Shown here one piece after another: positions 52,951 to 62,665 of a DNA stretch of 64,000 nt. The position numbers were made by a program, and so were the translations under genes. The DNA lies in the NCBI RefSeq assembly GCF_049943335.1, contig NZ_JBNFVY010000001.1, positions 721,630-785,629 on the forward strand, read 5' to 3'. Under the pieces are notes generated by a model. The model was not told where the DNA came from. It worked only from the letters and a program-made list of their open reading frames with translations, and made no database searches. Numbering within the stretch: position 1 is the first letter of the stretch; every line of letters begins with the position of its first letter. The DNA comes from JBNFVY01 sp049943335 (lineage in GTDB: Bacteria > Pseudomonadota > Alphaproteobacteria > Rhodobacterales > Rhodobacteraceae).

Positions 52951-53882
52951 CTTTTGCTCTGATGATGCTGGGGGGTCTGGCGCTGGACCTGGCATTTGGC
53001 TGGCCGGGCAGGCTCTATGCGCTGGTGGGTCACCCTGTGACCTGGCTGGCGCGGGTGATCTCGGCTTGTGAAGGACGGCTGAACCGGGGGCCACGTCAGC
53101 GTAGGTTAAGCACCGGGGCGCTGACGGCATTTGTGGTCATAGCGCTTGCCGTGGGTCCGGCCTGGGCGGTCCAGGGGATGCTGCCCGGCGGGTGGATCGG
53201 CGTCGTGATCGGGTCAGTGCTGGCATGGCCACTGATCGCGATGCGTTCGATGCACGATCATGTTGTCGCCGTCGCGCGCCCCTTGGCTGGGGGCGATCTG
53301 ACCGAAGCGCGCCGCGCGGTCAGCATGATCGTCGGGCGCAACCCGGACCGGATGGACAGCGCCGCAGTTGCGCGCGCCGCGACCGAAAGCCTGGCGGAAA
53401 ACACATCAGACGGGATCGTCGCCCCGCTTTTCTGGGGCGCCCTTCTGGGGCTGCCGGGGATTTATGCCTACAAGGCGATCAACACGATGGATTCGATGAT
53501 CGCTCACCGTAACGACCGTTACGAAGCCTTCGGCAAGACGGCAGCGCGGCTGGATGATCTGGTGAACTGGTTGCCCGCGCGACTGACGGGGCTTGCGTTC
53601 GCCTGCGTGTCCCGCCATCTTCGGCGCGCCCTTTTGGTCATGTTCCGGGACGCGCCCAAGCATCGGTCGCCCAATGCCGGCTGGCCCGAAAGCGCCATGG
53701 CTGGCGCGCTGGGCGTTCGCCTGTCAGGCCCGCGGATGTATGACGGTGACGTCGCGCACGAACCGTGGTTGAACGAAGGCGCCCCCGACCCGCAGCCGCA
53801 CGACCTGCAGCGCGCGCTTTCGCTCTATCGCAGGGTCATGGGTCTTTGCGGGGTTGCGCTGGCCGGCCTGGCGCTGCTCTAA
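52947..53882 (+). CDS. cbiB: Adenosylcobinamide-phosphate synthase
   Basis: A 311-residue inner-membrane enzyme (CbiB, CobD in Pseudomonas naming) attaching the aminopropanol phosphate arm to adenosylcobyric acid. About five spans. The conserved block is IVGRNPDRMDSAAVARAATE through SLAENTSDGIVAPLFW (near 125-165), followed by YKAINTMDSMIAHRN and HRSPNAGWPESAMAGALGV. It overlaps bluE as ATGA and lies 7 bp before the decarboxylase. Confidence 0.94.
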   Translation: MTFALMMLGGLALDLAFGWPGRLYALVGHPVTWLARVISACEGRLNRGPRQRRLSTGALTAFVVIALAVGPAWAVQGMLPGGWIGVVIGSVLAWPLIAMRSMHDHVVAVARPLAGGDLTEARRAVSMIVGRNPDRMDSAAVARAATESLAENTSDGIVAPLFWGALLGLPGIYAYKAINTMDSMIAHRNDRYEAFGKTAARLDDLVNWLPARLTGLAFACVSRHLRRALLVMFRDAPKHRSPNAGWPESAMAGALGVRLSGPRMYDGDVAHEPWLNEGAPDPQPHDLQRALSLYRRVMGLCGVALAGLALL

Positions 53883-53889
53883 GACGCGC

Positions 53890-54870
53890 ATGGATGAGAT
53901 ACGAGATCACGGCGGCAATCTTGATGCGGCGATGGCCCGTCTGGGCGGCGCGCCTGAAGACTGGCTGGACCTTTCTACCGGGATCAATCCGGCGCCATAC
54001 CCGCTGCCCGCGATTGCCGCCGAGTCCTGGGCGGTGCTGCCGCGCAAAGCCGACATGGCCCGCCTGTGCCAGGCCGCGGCGCACGCCTATCGCACGTCGG
54101 CCCGAGTCATTGCGATGAACGGCGCGCAAGGCGCAATTCAGATCGTGCCATGGCTGCGTGCGCCGGGGCGCGCGCGCGTTCTGGCCCCAACCTATAACGA
54201 ACATGCTGCGACATTGCGCGCCTGTGGCTGGCAAGTGGATGAGGTGGGCGAGTACACGGCGCTGGCCGGGGCGGATCTGGCGGTGGTGGTCAATCCCAAC
54301 AACCCCGATGGTCGCCGGACCGCACCCGAGACCCTGCGCCAGCTTGCGGGCCAGGTCGGCGTGCTGATCATTGACGAAAGCTTTGCCGATCCTGAACCGG
54401 AATTGTCCTTTGCGCCGCAGCTTGTGGAAGACAACATCGTGGTGCTGCGCTCTTTCGGGAAATTCTATGGTCTGGCGGGGCTGCGGTTGGGATTTGCGCT
54501 TGCCAACGGCGGTCTGGCAGACCGTTTGGCTGAACACGCGGGTCCCTGGCCGGTTTCCGGCCCAGCGATCCAGATCGCCAGCCGCGCCCTGATGGACCGC
54601 GCCTGGAAGGACCGGACAATCGCGTTGCTGCAATCGGGGGCAAGCAGACTCGACACATTGGCCAGCCGTGCTGGATGGCGCTTGGTTGGCGGAACCACGC
54701 TGTTTCGCACCTATCAGACCGGCAACGCCGCAGCAGCGCAGCAAGCACTGGCCGCGCACCGGGTCTGGAGCCGGATCTTTCCCTATTCAGACAGCTGGAT
54801 ACGCTTGGGTCTGCCCGACGGGGATAGGCAATGGGACCAGCTGGCCAAGGCGATGGCGGCCGAAGGATGA
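53890..54870 (+). CDS. cobC: L-threonine-O-3-phosphate decarboxylase
   Basis: A 326-residue PLP enzyme of the aspartate aminotransferase fold (CobC of Pseudomonas and Rhodobacter, CobD of Salmonella) that makes aminopropanol phosphate. WLDLSTGINPAPYP, VVVNPNNPDGRRTAPE, IIDESFADPEP and the PLP-lysine segment LRSFGKFYGLAGLRLGFA are in the standard order. It is coupled to bluB by ATGA. Together with bluE and cbiB it forms the complete aminopropanol branch. Confidence 0.92.
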   Translation: MDEIRDHGGNLDAAMARLGGAPEDWLDLSTGINPAPYPLPAIAAESWAVLPRKADMARLCQAAAHAYRTSARVIAMNGAQGAIQIVPWLRAPGRARVLAPTYNEHAATLRACGWQVDEVGEYTALAGADLAVVVNPNNPDGRRTAPETLRQLAGQVGVLIIDESFADPEPELSFAPQLVEDNIVVLRSFGKFYGLAGLRLGFALANGGLADRLAEHAGPWPVSGPAIQIASRALMDRAWKDRTIALLQSGASRLDTLASRAGWRLVGGTTLFRTYQTGNAAAAQQALAAHRVWSRIFPYSDSWIRLGLPDGDRQWDQLAKAMAAEG

Positions 54871-55490
54871 AACTGACCCAAGCCCATCAGGACACCCTGC
54901 AGACGATCCTGGCATGGCGGCGCGACACACGCCATTTCCGCACCGATCCGCTTGCGCCCACAGTGCTGGATACCCTGCGCCAGGCGATGGACAGCGCGCC
55001 CTCGGTCGGCAATTCAAGGCCCTGGCGTGTTCTGCGCGTCGTGGACAAGACCCTGCGGGCCAAGGTCAGCGCAGATTTTGAGCGCAGCAATGCAGCGGCT
55101 GCCCAAGGCTATGAGGACGCTTCGCGCGAGGCCTACATGGCGCTGAAACTTGCCGGGCTGAACCAAGCCCCCGAGCATCTGGCCATTTTCACCGAAACCG
55201 CGCCGATCGAAGGCCGGGGTTTGGGGCGGCAAACCATGCCGCAAACATTAGAGCAATCGACGGCGATGGCGATCCACGCGCTCTGGCTCATGGCGCGGGC
55301 CTGCAATGTCGGCGTCGGCATGGTGTCGATCATCGACCCCGATCGTATCGCGGCATTGTTCGAGGTGCCCGAAACCTGGCGTTTTACGGCCTATCTTTGT
55401 ATCGGTTACCCTGAGTTCGACGATGACACCCCGTTGTTGCATCGGGTGGGCTGGCAAGAGAACACGCCGACCCGCTGGCAAATACGCTAA
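54867..55490 (+). CDS. bluB: 5,6-dimethylbenzimidazole synthase
   Basis: A 207-residue flavin-destructase that makes DMB from FMNH2 and oxygen. Nitroreductase-like motifs: WRRDTRHFRTDPL near residue 17, SAPSVGNSRPWRVLRV and the lid segment LGRQTMPQTLEQS, with GVGMVSIIDPDRI downstream. Presence of bluB means true cobalamin (DMB lower ligand) can be made aerobically. Its stop is 3 bases from that of the convergent cobQ. Confidence 0.94.
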   Translation: MKLTQAHQDTLQTILAWRRDTRHFRTDPLAPTVLDTLRQAMDSAPSVGNSRPWRVLRVVDKTLRAKVSADFERSNAAAAQGYEDASREAYMALKLAGLNQAPEHLAIFTETAPIEGRGLGRQTMPQTLEQSTAMAIHALWLMARACNVGVGMVSIIDPDRIAALFEVPETWRFTAYLCIGYPEFDDDTPLLHRVGWQENTPTRWQIR

Positions 55491-55493
55491 CGC

Positions 55494-56942
55494 TCATCGC
55501 CCAAGGGCCAGCAGCCCCGCAACATCCAGGTGTGTTTCCAGATGATCGGCCAGCGCATCCAGCGTTTGCTCCAGCGTCTCTTCATAGTTGACGCCGGACG
55601 GCGTGGCGCCCAACCGGCGCAGCCATGCGGCCCGAAAGGCATCATCGGCGAACATTCCATGCAGGTAACTGCCGGACACGCGCCCATCAGGCGCGACCGC
55701 GCCTTCGGGTTCGCCGTCCACATCGGCAAAGGGGCGCGCGCGATCGGGCCCTTCGGACTGCCCGATGTGGATTTCGTATCCGCGAAACGGCAAATCCGTG
55801 TCCGTATGGCGCGCGCAGACCTCGCGCAGGTTTTTGTCCCCGCCCATCCGGGTTCGGATGTCCAGCAGACCCAGTCCGCGCGTCGCGCCGGGCGGGCCTT
55901 CGATACCGTCCGGATCGGCCACCTCATGGCCCAGCATCTGGTATCCGCCGCAGATGCCCAGCACATGTCCGCCGCGCCGATAATGGGCGATCAGATCGAT
56001 ATCCCACCCCTGTGCCCGCAGAAAAGCCAGATCGCCGCGTGTTGATTTCGTGCCGGGCAGGATTACCAGATCCGCATCTGCGGGAATCGGCTGACCAGGG
56101 GGCAGCATTGTCATCCGCATGTCCGGTTCCTGCGTGAGCGGATCAATATCATCGAAATTGGCAATCCGGCTGAGGCGCAGACACGCGATGTGAAACCCGT
56201 TGGCCCGAACTGGCGCGCCGATGTCGAGCGCGTCTTCGGCCGGCAGTTTCCAGGCGTCGCTAAACCACGGGACCACACCAAACCCCCGCCAGCCGGTATG
56301 CTGTTCAATCATGGCATAGCCATCGTCGAACAGGCTTGGATCGCCGCGAAACTTGTTGACCAGAAACCCCTGGACGCGGCCCGCATCTTGGGGCGCCATC
56401 ACCGCTTGTGTTCCGACGATTTGGGCAATGACGCCGCCACGGTCGATATCGCCGCACAGTACGACCGGCACCTCTGCCGCCTCGGCAAAACCCATGTTGG
56501 CGATGTCGCCCTTGCGCAGATTCACCTCGGCAGGGCTGCCTGCGCCTTCGACGATCACCAGATCATGGGCGGCGCGCAACCGGTGGAAGCTGTCCAGAAC
56601 CGCATTCAAAAGCTGCGGTTTCAGCCGGGCATAATCGCGCGCGCGCGCCGTTGTCAGCCGCTTGCCCTGAACAATGACCTGGGCACCAGTGTCTGTTTCG
56701 GGCTTGAGAAGTACCGGGTTCATGTCCGTATGCGGGGCCAGCCCGCAGGCCCGCGCCTGCAGCGCCTGCGCCCGCCCGATTTCATGGCCCTCTTGCGCCA
56801 CAGCGGCGTTGTTGGACATGTTCTGCGGCTTGAACGGCGCAACAGAAATACCGCGCCGCCGCGCCGCCCGGCACAGCCCAGCGACAAGCATGGACTTGCC
56901 CACATTGGACCCGGTGCCCTGGACCATCAACGCGCGCGCCAT
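55494..56942 (-). CDS. cobQ: Cobyric acid synthase
   Basis: A 482-residue glutamine-dependent amidase modifying four side chains of adenosylcobyrinic acid diamide. The N-terminal DTBS-like P-loop is VQGTGSNVGKSMLVAGL, with GDIDRGGVIAQIVGT in the middle. The glutaminase domain (about 250-440) has GICGGYQMLG with the nucleophile Cys, and GSYLHGMF with His. ATG 56942 lies 3 bases after the cobO stop, so the two form a leftward unit. Confidence 0.95.
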   Translation of the reverse strand: MARALMVQGTGSNVGKSMLVAGLCRAARRRGISVAPFKPQNMSNNAAVAQEGHEIGRAQALQARACGLAPHTDMNPVLLKPETDTGAQVIVQGKRLTTARARDYARLKPQLLNAVLDSFHRLRAAHDLVIVEGAGSPAEVNLRKGDIANMGFAEAAEVPVVLCGDIDRGGVIAQIVGTQAVMAPQDAGRVQGFLVNKFRGDPSLFDDGYAMIEQHTGWRGFGVVPWFSDAWKLPAEDALDIGAPVRANGFHIACLRLSRIANFDDIDPLTQEPDMRMTMLPPGQPIPADADLVILPGTKSTRGDLAFLRAQGWDIDLIAHYRRGGHVLGICGGYQMLGHEVADPDGIEGPPGATRGLGLLDIRTRMGGDKNLREVCARHTDTDLPFRGYEIHIGQSEGPDRARPFADVDGEPEGAVAPDGRVSGSYLHGMFADDAFRAAWLRRLGATPSGVNYEETLEQTLDALADHLETHLDVAGLLALGR

Positions 56943-56945
56943 GAC

Positions 56946-57557
56946 TCAGAACTCCACGCCCGCCTGTGCCTTTATCCCGTCGCGGAACGGATGTTTGATC
57001 AACGACATCTCGGTCACCAGATCTGCGGCTTCGATCAACTCGGGCTTGGCGTTGCGCCCTGTCAGGCAGACATGTGTCATGTCAGGTTTTTCATGCAGCA
57101 GGAAATCCACGACCTCGTCGATATCGAGATAATCATAGCGCAAAGCGATATTGATCTCGTCCAGCAGTACAAACCGGATTTGCGGATCCAGGATCTGTTC
57201 CTTGGCGATCTTCCAGCCGTTTTGTGCCGCTGCGATGTCGCGCTCGCGATCCTGCGTTTCCCAGGTAAAGCCTTCGCCGGATACGAAAAAACGGCATTCG
57301 TCCGCAAATCGTTCCCGCAGAAAGGTCTTTTCACCTGTGTCCCAGTTCGCCTTGATGAACTGAACGACAGCGGCGGGCATCCCGTGGGCGATGCAGCGCA
57401 TGATCATGCCAAACCCAGCGGATGATTTCCCTTTGCCCGTTCCGGTATGGACGATGATCAGTCCTTTTTCCTCGGTCTTGGTTTCCATCATCTTGTCGCG
57501 CGCGGCCTTGATTTTGCGCATCTTCTCGGTGTGGCGGGCGTTTTCGTCTTTGCTCAT
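56946..57557 (-). CDS. cobO: Cob(I)yrinic acid a,c-diamide adenosyltransferase
   Basis: A 203-residue CobA/CobO-type ATP:corrinoid adenosyltransferase. The atypical P-loop VHTGTGKGKSSAGFGM lies near residue 35. VLLDEINIALRYDYLDID and CLTGRNAKPELIEAADLVTE follow. ATG 57557 has GAGGATG upstream; the open frame extends further, into the riboswitch region, but without family sequence. It is divergent from the riboswitch-led operon. Confidence 0.95.
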   Translation of the reverse strand: MSKDENARHTEKMRKIKAARDKMMETKTEEKGLIIVHTGTGKGKSSAGFGMIMRCIAHGMPAAVVQFIKANWDTGEKTFLRERFADECRFFVSGEGFTWETQDRERDIAAAQNGWKIAKEQILDPQIRFVLLDEINIALRYDYLDIDEVVDFLLHEKPDMTHVCLTGRNAKPELIEAADLVTEMSLIKHPFRDGIKAQAGVEF

Positions 57558-57608
57558 TTTGACATCCTCTTTCTTGACAAGCCCCGGGGATTCGGACCAT
57601 CTGGCGCG

Positions 57609-57790
57609 GTGTTGGTGCCTGTGTAAACAGGTGAATAGGGAATGTGCAGCCGCGATATTTGCGGTCAAGCACAGCCGCCCCCGCGACCGTGACCGGAGAC
57701 GGCAGCTCAGAACCACTGGCAAAGGCCGGGAAGGATGAGCCGCCACTGGGCAATCGCCCGAGATCCGGAAGCCGGGAGACCTGCCAGCAC
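57609..57790 (+). ncRNA. Cobalamin riboswitch
   Basis: A canonical AdoCbl-type aptamer on the plus strand. The closing stem GTGTTGG (57609-57615) pairs with CCAGCAC (57784-57790). The B12-box core reads GAGCCGCCACTGGGCAA, preceded by GAATAGGGAA and followed by CCGGAAGCCGGGAGACCTGC. A hairpin TCCCAT/ATGGGA at 57871-57886 sits next to the ribosome site of the first gene, suggesting translational control. It faces the rightward DUF1636-cobW-cobN-cobG-cobH operon. Confidence 0.95.
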
Positions 57791-57894
57791 GAACCGCTTG
57801 AAACCGGACGGGGTGTTTCGGTGACGGGATGCTGCCCGGTGTTCGGGTCTGTTCCGCCATCTTACCCGCGTCCCATGACCATGGGACCGAGGAT

Positions 57895-58293
57895 ATGGAA
57901 GCCAAGGCGAAAAGCCAGCCACAGACCGAATTGCTCGTTTGTGTCAAATGCCGGCGCGGGCAAGAAATCCCGTCAGATGCGCGTCGGCCGGGGCAGGCAC
58001 TTTATGACGGGCTCACCGGGCTCGATCGCATCGAAGACCTGCGCATCACCCCTGTCGAATGCCTGCAGAACTGCGATCACGGTTGCACGGTTGCGCTGCG
58101 CGGCGGCGATGCGAAATGGACATATGTCTTTGCAAACGTCGATGAAATGTCGCATCCCGAAATGATACTTATGGGGGCGACCCAGTATCACGACAGCGCC
58201 GATGGTGTCATTCCCTGGCGCGAGCGCCCCGAACATTTCAAACGCAACTGCGTTGCGCGCATTCCCCCAGTCACCCAATCCCAGGAGTCCTGA
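57895..58293 (+). CDS. DUF1636 family protein, likely metal-binding
   Basis: A 132-residue protein: TELLVCVKCRRGQEIPSD near the N-terminus and VECLQNCDHGCTVALRGGDA give a CxxC plus CxxxC...C cluster, as in thioredoxin-like ferredoxin folds. DUF1636 genes are usually found at the front of riboswitch-controlled cobalamin or cobalt operons, so a role in cobalt handling is likely but unproven. ATG 57895 is close behind GAGGA; a start at 57829 is possible. It lies just 1 bp before cobW. Confidence 0.82.
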   Translation: MEAKAKSQPQTELLVCVKCRRGQEIPSDARRPGQALYDGLTGLDRIEDLRITPVECLQNCDHGCTVALRGGDAKWTYVFANVDEMSHPEMILMGATQYHDSADGVIPWRERPEHFKRNCVARIPPVTQSQES

Positions 58294-58294
58294 C

Positions 58295-59350
58295 ATGACC
58301 AATCTTGCGAAACTGCCGGTCACGGTGATCACGGGCTTTCTCGGGTCGGGCAAGACCACGTTGATCTCGCATCTGATGCAAAACCCCGGTGGCAAACGGC
58401 TGGCCGTGGTGGTCAATGAATTCGGCGACGTGGGCGTTGACGGAGAGATCCTCAAGGGCTGCGCCATCCCCGATTGCCCGGCGGAAAACATCATGGAACT
58501 GGCCAATGGCTGCATCTGCTGCACCGTCGCGGACGAATTCATCCCTACGATCGAGGCGCTGATGGCGCTTGATCCGCGCCCGGACCACATCCTGATCGAA
58601 ACATCTGGCCTTGCCCTGCCCAAGCCCCTGCTGAAGGCGTTCGATTGGCCCGATATCCGTTCGAAAATCACCGTGGACGGCGTGATCGCGCTGGCCGATG
58701 CCGAAGCGGTGGCGGCGGGCCGCTTTGCGCCCAACGTGGCGGCGGTGGATGCGCAGCGCGCCGCCGATGACAGCCTGGACCATGAAACGCCGCTCTCGGA
58801 AGTGTTCGAAGACCAGATATCCTGCGCCGATATCATTCTATTGACCAAACCCGATCTGGCCGGCCCCGACGGCGTGGCCAAGGCCAAAGAGATCATTGCC
58901 GCCGAGGCGCCCCGCCCGTTGCCCGTCGTGGAAGTGGCCGAAGGCGTGGTCGACCCCCGCGTGATCCTGGGGCTGGAAGCCGCAGCCGAGGATGACATGG
59001 ACGCCCGCCCGTCACATCACGATGATCACGATGACCATGAACACGACGATTTCGAATCCATTGTCGTGGACATTCCCGAACTGACCGATCCGGCAGACCT
59101 GGTGCGGGCCATCGAGACCTTGGCCAAGGCGAACAACATTCTGCGCGTCAAGGGCTATGCAAGCGTGTCCGGCAAGCCGATGCGTCTTCTGGTGCAAGCC
59201 GTGGGCGCGCGGGTGCGCCATCAATATGATCGCCCATGGAAGGTAGAAGAGCCGCGCACCGGGCGGCTGGTGGTCATTGGCGAACATGACGACATCGACC
59301 GCGATGCCATCCTTGCGGTACTCAATCCCGCCGCGCAGGCCGCCGAGTAA
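58295..59350 (+). CDS. cobW: CobW-type metal-chaperone GTPase
   Basis: A 351-residue COG0523 GTPase thought to deliver cobalt to CobN chelatase. Walker A is ITGFLGSGKTTLI, the metal motif is GCICCTV (CxCC), the switch region IETSGLALPKP and the G4 motif LTKPDLAG. A His/Asp-rich loop (HHDDHDDHEHDD) near residue 240 adds a metal-binding segment before the CobW C-terminal domain. AGGAG precedes ATG 58295. Confidence 0.95.
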   Translation: MTNLAKLPVTVITGFLGSGKTTLISHLMQNPGGKRLAVVVNEFGDVGVDGEILKGCAIPDCPAENIMELANGCICCTVADEFIPTIEALMALDPRPDHILIETSGLALPKPLLKAFDWPDIRSKITVDGVIALADAEAVAAGRFAPNVAAVDAQRAADDSLDHETPLSEVFEDQISCADIILLTKPDLAGPDGVAKAKEIIAAEAPRPLPVVEVAEGVVDPRVILGLEAAAEDDMDARPSHHDDHDDHEHDDFESIVVDIPELTDPADLVRAIETLAKANNILRVKGYASVSGKPMRLLVQAVGARVRHQYDRPWKVEEPRTGRLVVIGEHDDIDRDAILAVLNPAAQAAE

Positions 59351-59365
59351 GCGGAAACACCTGCC

Positions 59366-62300
59366 ATGCATGTCGTGTTCCGCGAAAGCCACGGTCTGGA
59401 AGAGCTAGACACCCCGACCGACCTGGGCCAGGACCCGGCGGATCTGGTGGTTCTGTCCTTTTCCGACAGTGACCTTGGCGCGTTCGCGGAAGGGTGGCGG
59501 CGGGGTGGCGGGCCCGAGGGGCGGCTGCCGTCCTTGCGTCTGGCGAACCTGGCCGCGCTGCGCCATCCGCTGTCCGTCGATACCTATGTCGAAAATACAC
59601 TGGTCGGGGCCAAGGGGATCCTGATCCGGCTGATCGGCGGGGTATCCTATTGGGAATACGGCGTGCAGCAGGTCCTTGCGCTGGCGCGGCGTAACGCGAT
59701 TGCCGTGGCCGTGCTGCCCGCAGACGGGCGGGAAGACACGCGGCTTGACGCGTTTTCAACCTTGCCCGTGTCGACCCTGCGCCGCTTGGCAGATTTGTGT
59801 GATGCGGGCGGGGCGGTCGCAGCGCAGGCCGCGCTGGCGCAAATGGCGCTGGCGGCGGGGCTCTATGGCGCGCCGGTGCGCGGGGCCAAGTCTGTCCCGC
59901 CTGTTGGCGCCTGGACCCCGCACGATGGTGTGGCCTGCCCGCTGGCGGACATGCCCGTCAGTGACGATCCGCGCGTCCTGATCGTTTTTTACCGGTCCTA
60001 TCTGGTGGCGGCAGATCTTGCGCCGGTCACAGCCTTGGTTGATGCCTTTCGTGCGCAGGGCTATCACGTGCGCGCGCTTTTCGTGCCGTCGCTGAAAGCC
60101 CCCGATGTCGGGGGGTGGCTGGCCCGGCAGGCGCGCGCCTATGCGCCCGATGCCATCGTGAACGCCACCGCCTTCAGCGGCAAGGGCGCGGCGGTGAACT
60201 CTCCGCTGGATGCGGGTGATGCGCCGGTGTTTCAGGTCGCGTTGGCCACCTCGACGCGCGCGGCCTGGCGCGAAGCGGAACGGGGCCTGTCGCCCGCTGA
60301 TCTGGCGATGCATGTCGTCCTGCCCGAGGTTGACGGCCGGCTGATGGGCGGTGTCGTGTCCTTCAAAGAGCCAGGCCCACGCGACCCGGATCTGCAATTC
60401 TCGCGTTTCGCGCATATCGCCGATGCCGAGCGTATCAGCGCCGTGGTGGCCCGTGTGCGCGGCTGGCTGGATCTGGCGGCAAAACCGGCGCGTGAGCGGC
60501 GCGTGGCGCTGATGCTCTCGACCTATCCCGGCAAGGATTGGAATATGGGTCACGCGGTTGGGCTGGATGCCCCGGCGTCGGCCCGTGCGATCCTGTCGGA
60601 TCTGGCGCAGGCCGGATATGATGTGGACCCGGCCGTGCCCGATCTTGAAACACGGCTGCTGGCGCGTGAGATGACCCTGCCTGTTGAAACATACCAGCGC
60701 TATCTGACCCAGCTGCCCGAACGTCTAATTGATGATTTGCACGCGGCGTGGGGCGCGCCGGAAGACGATGACAGTGTCACTGACGGTGCCTTTCACTTTG
60801 CTGCGCTGCGCCTTGCACGCACGATTGTGGCGCTTCAGCCCGAGCGCGGCACGCCAAAGCTGCGTGACGATGAATATCATGACCTGTCGCGCACCCCGCG
60901 CCACGCCTATGTGGCCTTCTACCTGTGGCTACAGCGTCAGGCGGACGCGCTGGTGCATATCGGCGCACATGGCACGTTGGAATGGCTGCCGGGCAAATCC
61001 GTGGCGCTGTCCGGCGATTGCTGGCCCGAAGTGCTGACCGGCGCATTGCCGGTGATCTATCCCTTTATCGTCAACGACCCGGGCGAAGCCGCACAGGCCA
61101 AACGCCGCATCGGCGCTGTGACCCTGGGGCATGTGCCCCCGCCGATGCGCCAGAGCCAGACGCCTGACAGGCTGTCCCGTCTTGAGGCGCTGCTCGACGA
61201 ATTTTCGAACGCCGATGGGCTGGACCCAAAGCGCCGCGACCGGCTCCAGGCGGATATCCGAACCGAAGCGCAAGTGCTGGGGGTCGAGGATGACCTGGGG
61301 CTTGACCGCGCCGCGTCCACAGCTGAGGCGATCGCACGGATCGATCGCTTTGTTTGCGACATCAAGGAAAGCCAGTTCGGCGAAGGGCTGCATATCTGGG
61401 GCCGTGCCCCGCAAACGGTCGGGGCGTTTGATGCAACCGAGTCGGCCGGGGCCGAGCGCCGCGCCTTGCTGGCCGCGCTGGACGGGCGTCGCATTGCGGC
61501 TGGGCCCGCAGGTTCGCCCTATCGCGGGCGGCGCGACGTGCTTCCCACCGGGCGCAACCTGTTCACCACGGATCCGCGCGCCGTGCCCACCCGCGCCGCC
61601 TATGCCCAGGGGGTGAAGCTGGCCGAAGAACTGGTGCGCCGGCATCTGCAAGAAGAAGGCGACTGGCCGCGCGGGTTGATCGTTGATCTGTGGGGCTCTG
61701 CCACCATGCGCACCGCGGGCGAAGAATTTGCCATGGCGCTGCATCTGCTGGGGGTGCGCCCGGTTTGGGACAAGGGGTCTGAGCGGGTGTCGGGGGTAGA
61801 GGTGCTGCCGATCGCCGAACTGGACCGGCCCCGCATCGACGTGACGCTGCGGGTCTCGGGCTTGTTTCGCGATGTGTTCCCGGCACTTTCGTCGCTTTTT
61901 GCCCAGGCCATCCGCGCGCTGGCCATGCGCGATGAAGCCCCCGACTGGAACCCCTATGTCGGCCAGGCCCCGGCGGCGCGGGTCTATGGGCCGGCGCCGG
62001 GCCAGTTCGGCCTTGGCATGGGCGCCGCGTTGGACAGTTTCACCCCCGAGGCCCGCGCGCAGGCCGGGCAGGCCTGGCTGGATGCGTCGGCCTGGGCGCT
62101 GGACGGCGACAACGCGACCCATGACATGCGCGGGCTGCGCGCACGCGTGGCTCAGGCGGACAGCTTTGTGCATTTGCAGGATCTGCCCGAAACCGATCTG
62201 CTGCTGGCTTCGGACTATGCCGCGCATGAGGCGGGCTTTGCCGCGGCCCAGGCGATCACGGGCGGTCGCGCCACGCTGTATCATCTGGACGTGACGAACC

Positions 62301-62665
62301 CGGATACGCCCCGCGCCCGCCTGCTGCCCGAAGAGATCGCCCGGGTGGTGCAGGCGCGTGCGTCGAACCCGCGCTGGATTGCCGGCATGCGCGCGCATGG
62401 CTTTCGCGGCGCGGCAGAAATTGCCGCCACGCTCGATCACCTGGCCAGTTTTGCGCATCTTGCCGATGCGGTTGGCCCCCATTTGTTTGATGCCTATCAC
62501 GAAGCCACACTGGGCGATCCAGAGACAGACGCCTTTCTGCAAGACGCCAACCCCGAGGCCCACGCCGCAATGCGCGATACGTTTCGCGCTTTGCATGAGT
62601 CCGGTCTGTGGCAGACGCGGCGCAATTCCATTCTGGCCGAACTTCAGGACAGGACACACACATGA
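59366..62665 (+). CDS. cobN: Cobaltochelatase subunit CobN
   Basis: A 1099-residue large subunit of the ATP-dependent aerobic cobalt chelatase (CobNST), inserting Co2+ into hydrogenobyrinic acid diamide. Family blocks: VGGVSYWEYGVQQVLALARR, MLSTYPGKDWNMGHAVGLD, HIGAHGTLEWLPGKSVALS and VDLWGSATMRTAGEEFAMAL. It is slightly shorter than the 1250-1275-residue Pseudomonas and Rhodobacter proteins, with the difference near the N-terminus and in the middle. CobS/CobT chelatase partners are not seen. It overlaps cobG by ATGA. Confidence 0.95.
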   Translation: MHVVFRESHGLEELDTPTDLGQDPADLVVLSFSDSDLGAFAEGWRRGGGPEGRLPSLRLANLAALRHPLSVDTYVENTLVGAKGILIRLIGGVSYWEYGVQQVLALARRNAIAVAVLPADGREDTRLDAFSTLPVSTLRRLADLCDAGGAVAAQAALAQMALAAGLYGAPVRGAKSVPPVGAWTPHDGVACPLADMPVSDDPRVLIVFYRSYLVAADLAPVTALVDAFRAQGYHVRALFVPSLKAPDVGGWLARQARAYAPDAIVNATAFSGKGAAVNSPLDAGDAPVFQVALATSTRAAWREAERGLSPADLAMHVVLPEVDGRLMGGVVSFKEPGPRDPDLQFSRFAHIADAERISAVVARVRGWLDLAAKPARERRVALMLSTYPGKDWNMGHAVGLDAPASARAILSDLAQAGYDVDPAVPDLETRLLAREMTLPVETYQRYLTQLPERLIDDLHAAWGAPEDDDSVTDGAFHFAALRLARTIVALQPERGTPKLRDDEYHDLSRTPRHAYVAFYLWLQRQADALVHIGAHGTLEWLPGKSVALSGDCWPEVLTGALPVIYPFIVNDPGEAAQAKRRIGAVTLGHVPPPMRQSQTPDRLSRLEALLDEFSNADGLDPKRRDRLQADIRTEAQVLGVEDDLGLDRAASTAEAIARIDRFVCDIKESQFGEGLHIWGRAPQTVGAFDATESAGAERRALLAALDGRRIAAGPAGSPYRGRRDVLPTGRNLFTTDPRAVPTRAAYAQGVKLAEELVRRHLQEEGDWPRGLIVDLWGSATMRTAGEEFAMALHLLGVRPVWDKGSERVSGVEVLPIAELDRPRIDVTLRVSGLFRDVFPALSSLFAQAIRALAMRDEAPDWNPYVGQAPAARVYGPAPGQFGLGMGAALDSFTPEARAQAGQAWLDASAWALDGDNATHDMRGLRARVAQADSFVHLQDLPETDLLLASDYAAHEAGFAAAQAITGGRATLYHLDVTNPDTPRARLLPEEIARVVQARASNPRWIAGMRAHGFRGAAEIAATLDHLASFAHLADAVGPHLFDAYHEATLGDPETDAFLQDANPEAHAAMRDTFRALHESGLWQTRRNSILAELQDRTHT

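Noticed and set aside
59028..59052. Tandem repeat in cobW (GATCACGATGACCATGAAC-like)
   Set aside because: It encodes the ordinary His/Asp-rich metal loop of CobW proteins, not an independent repeat element.
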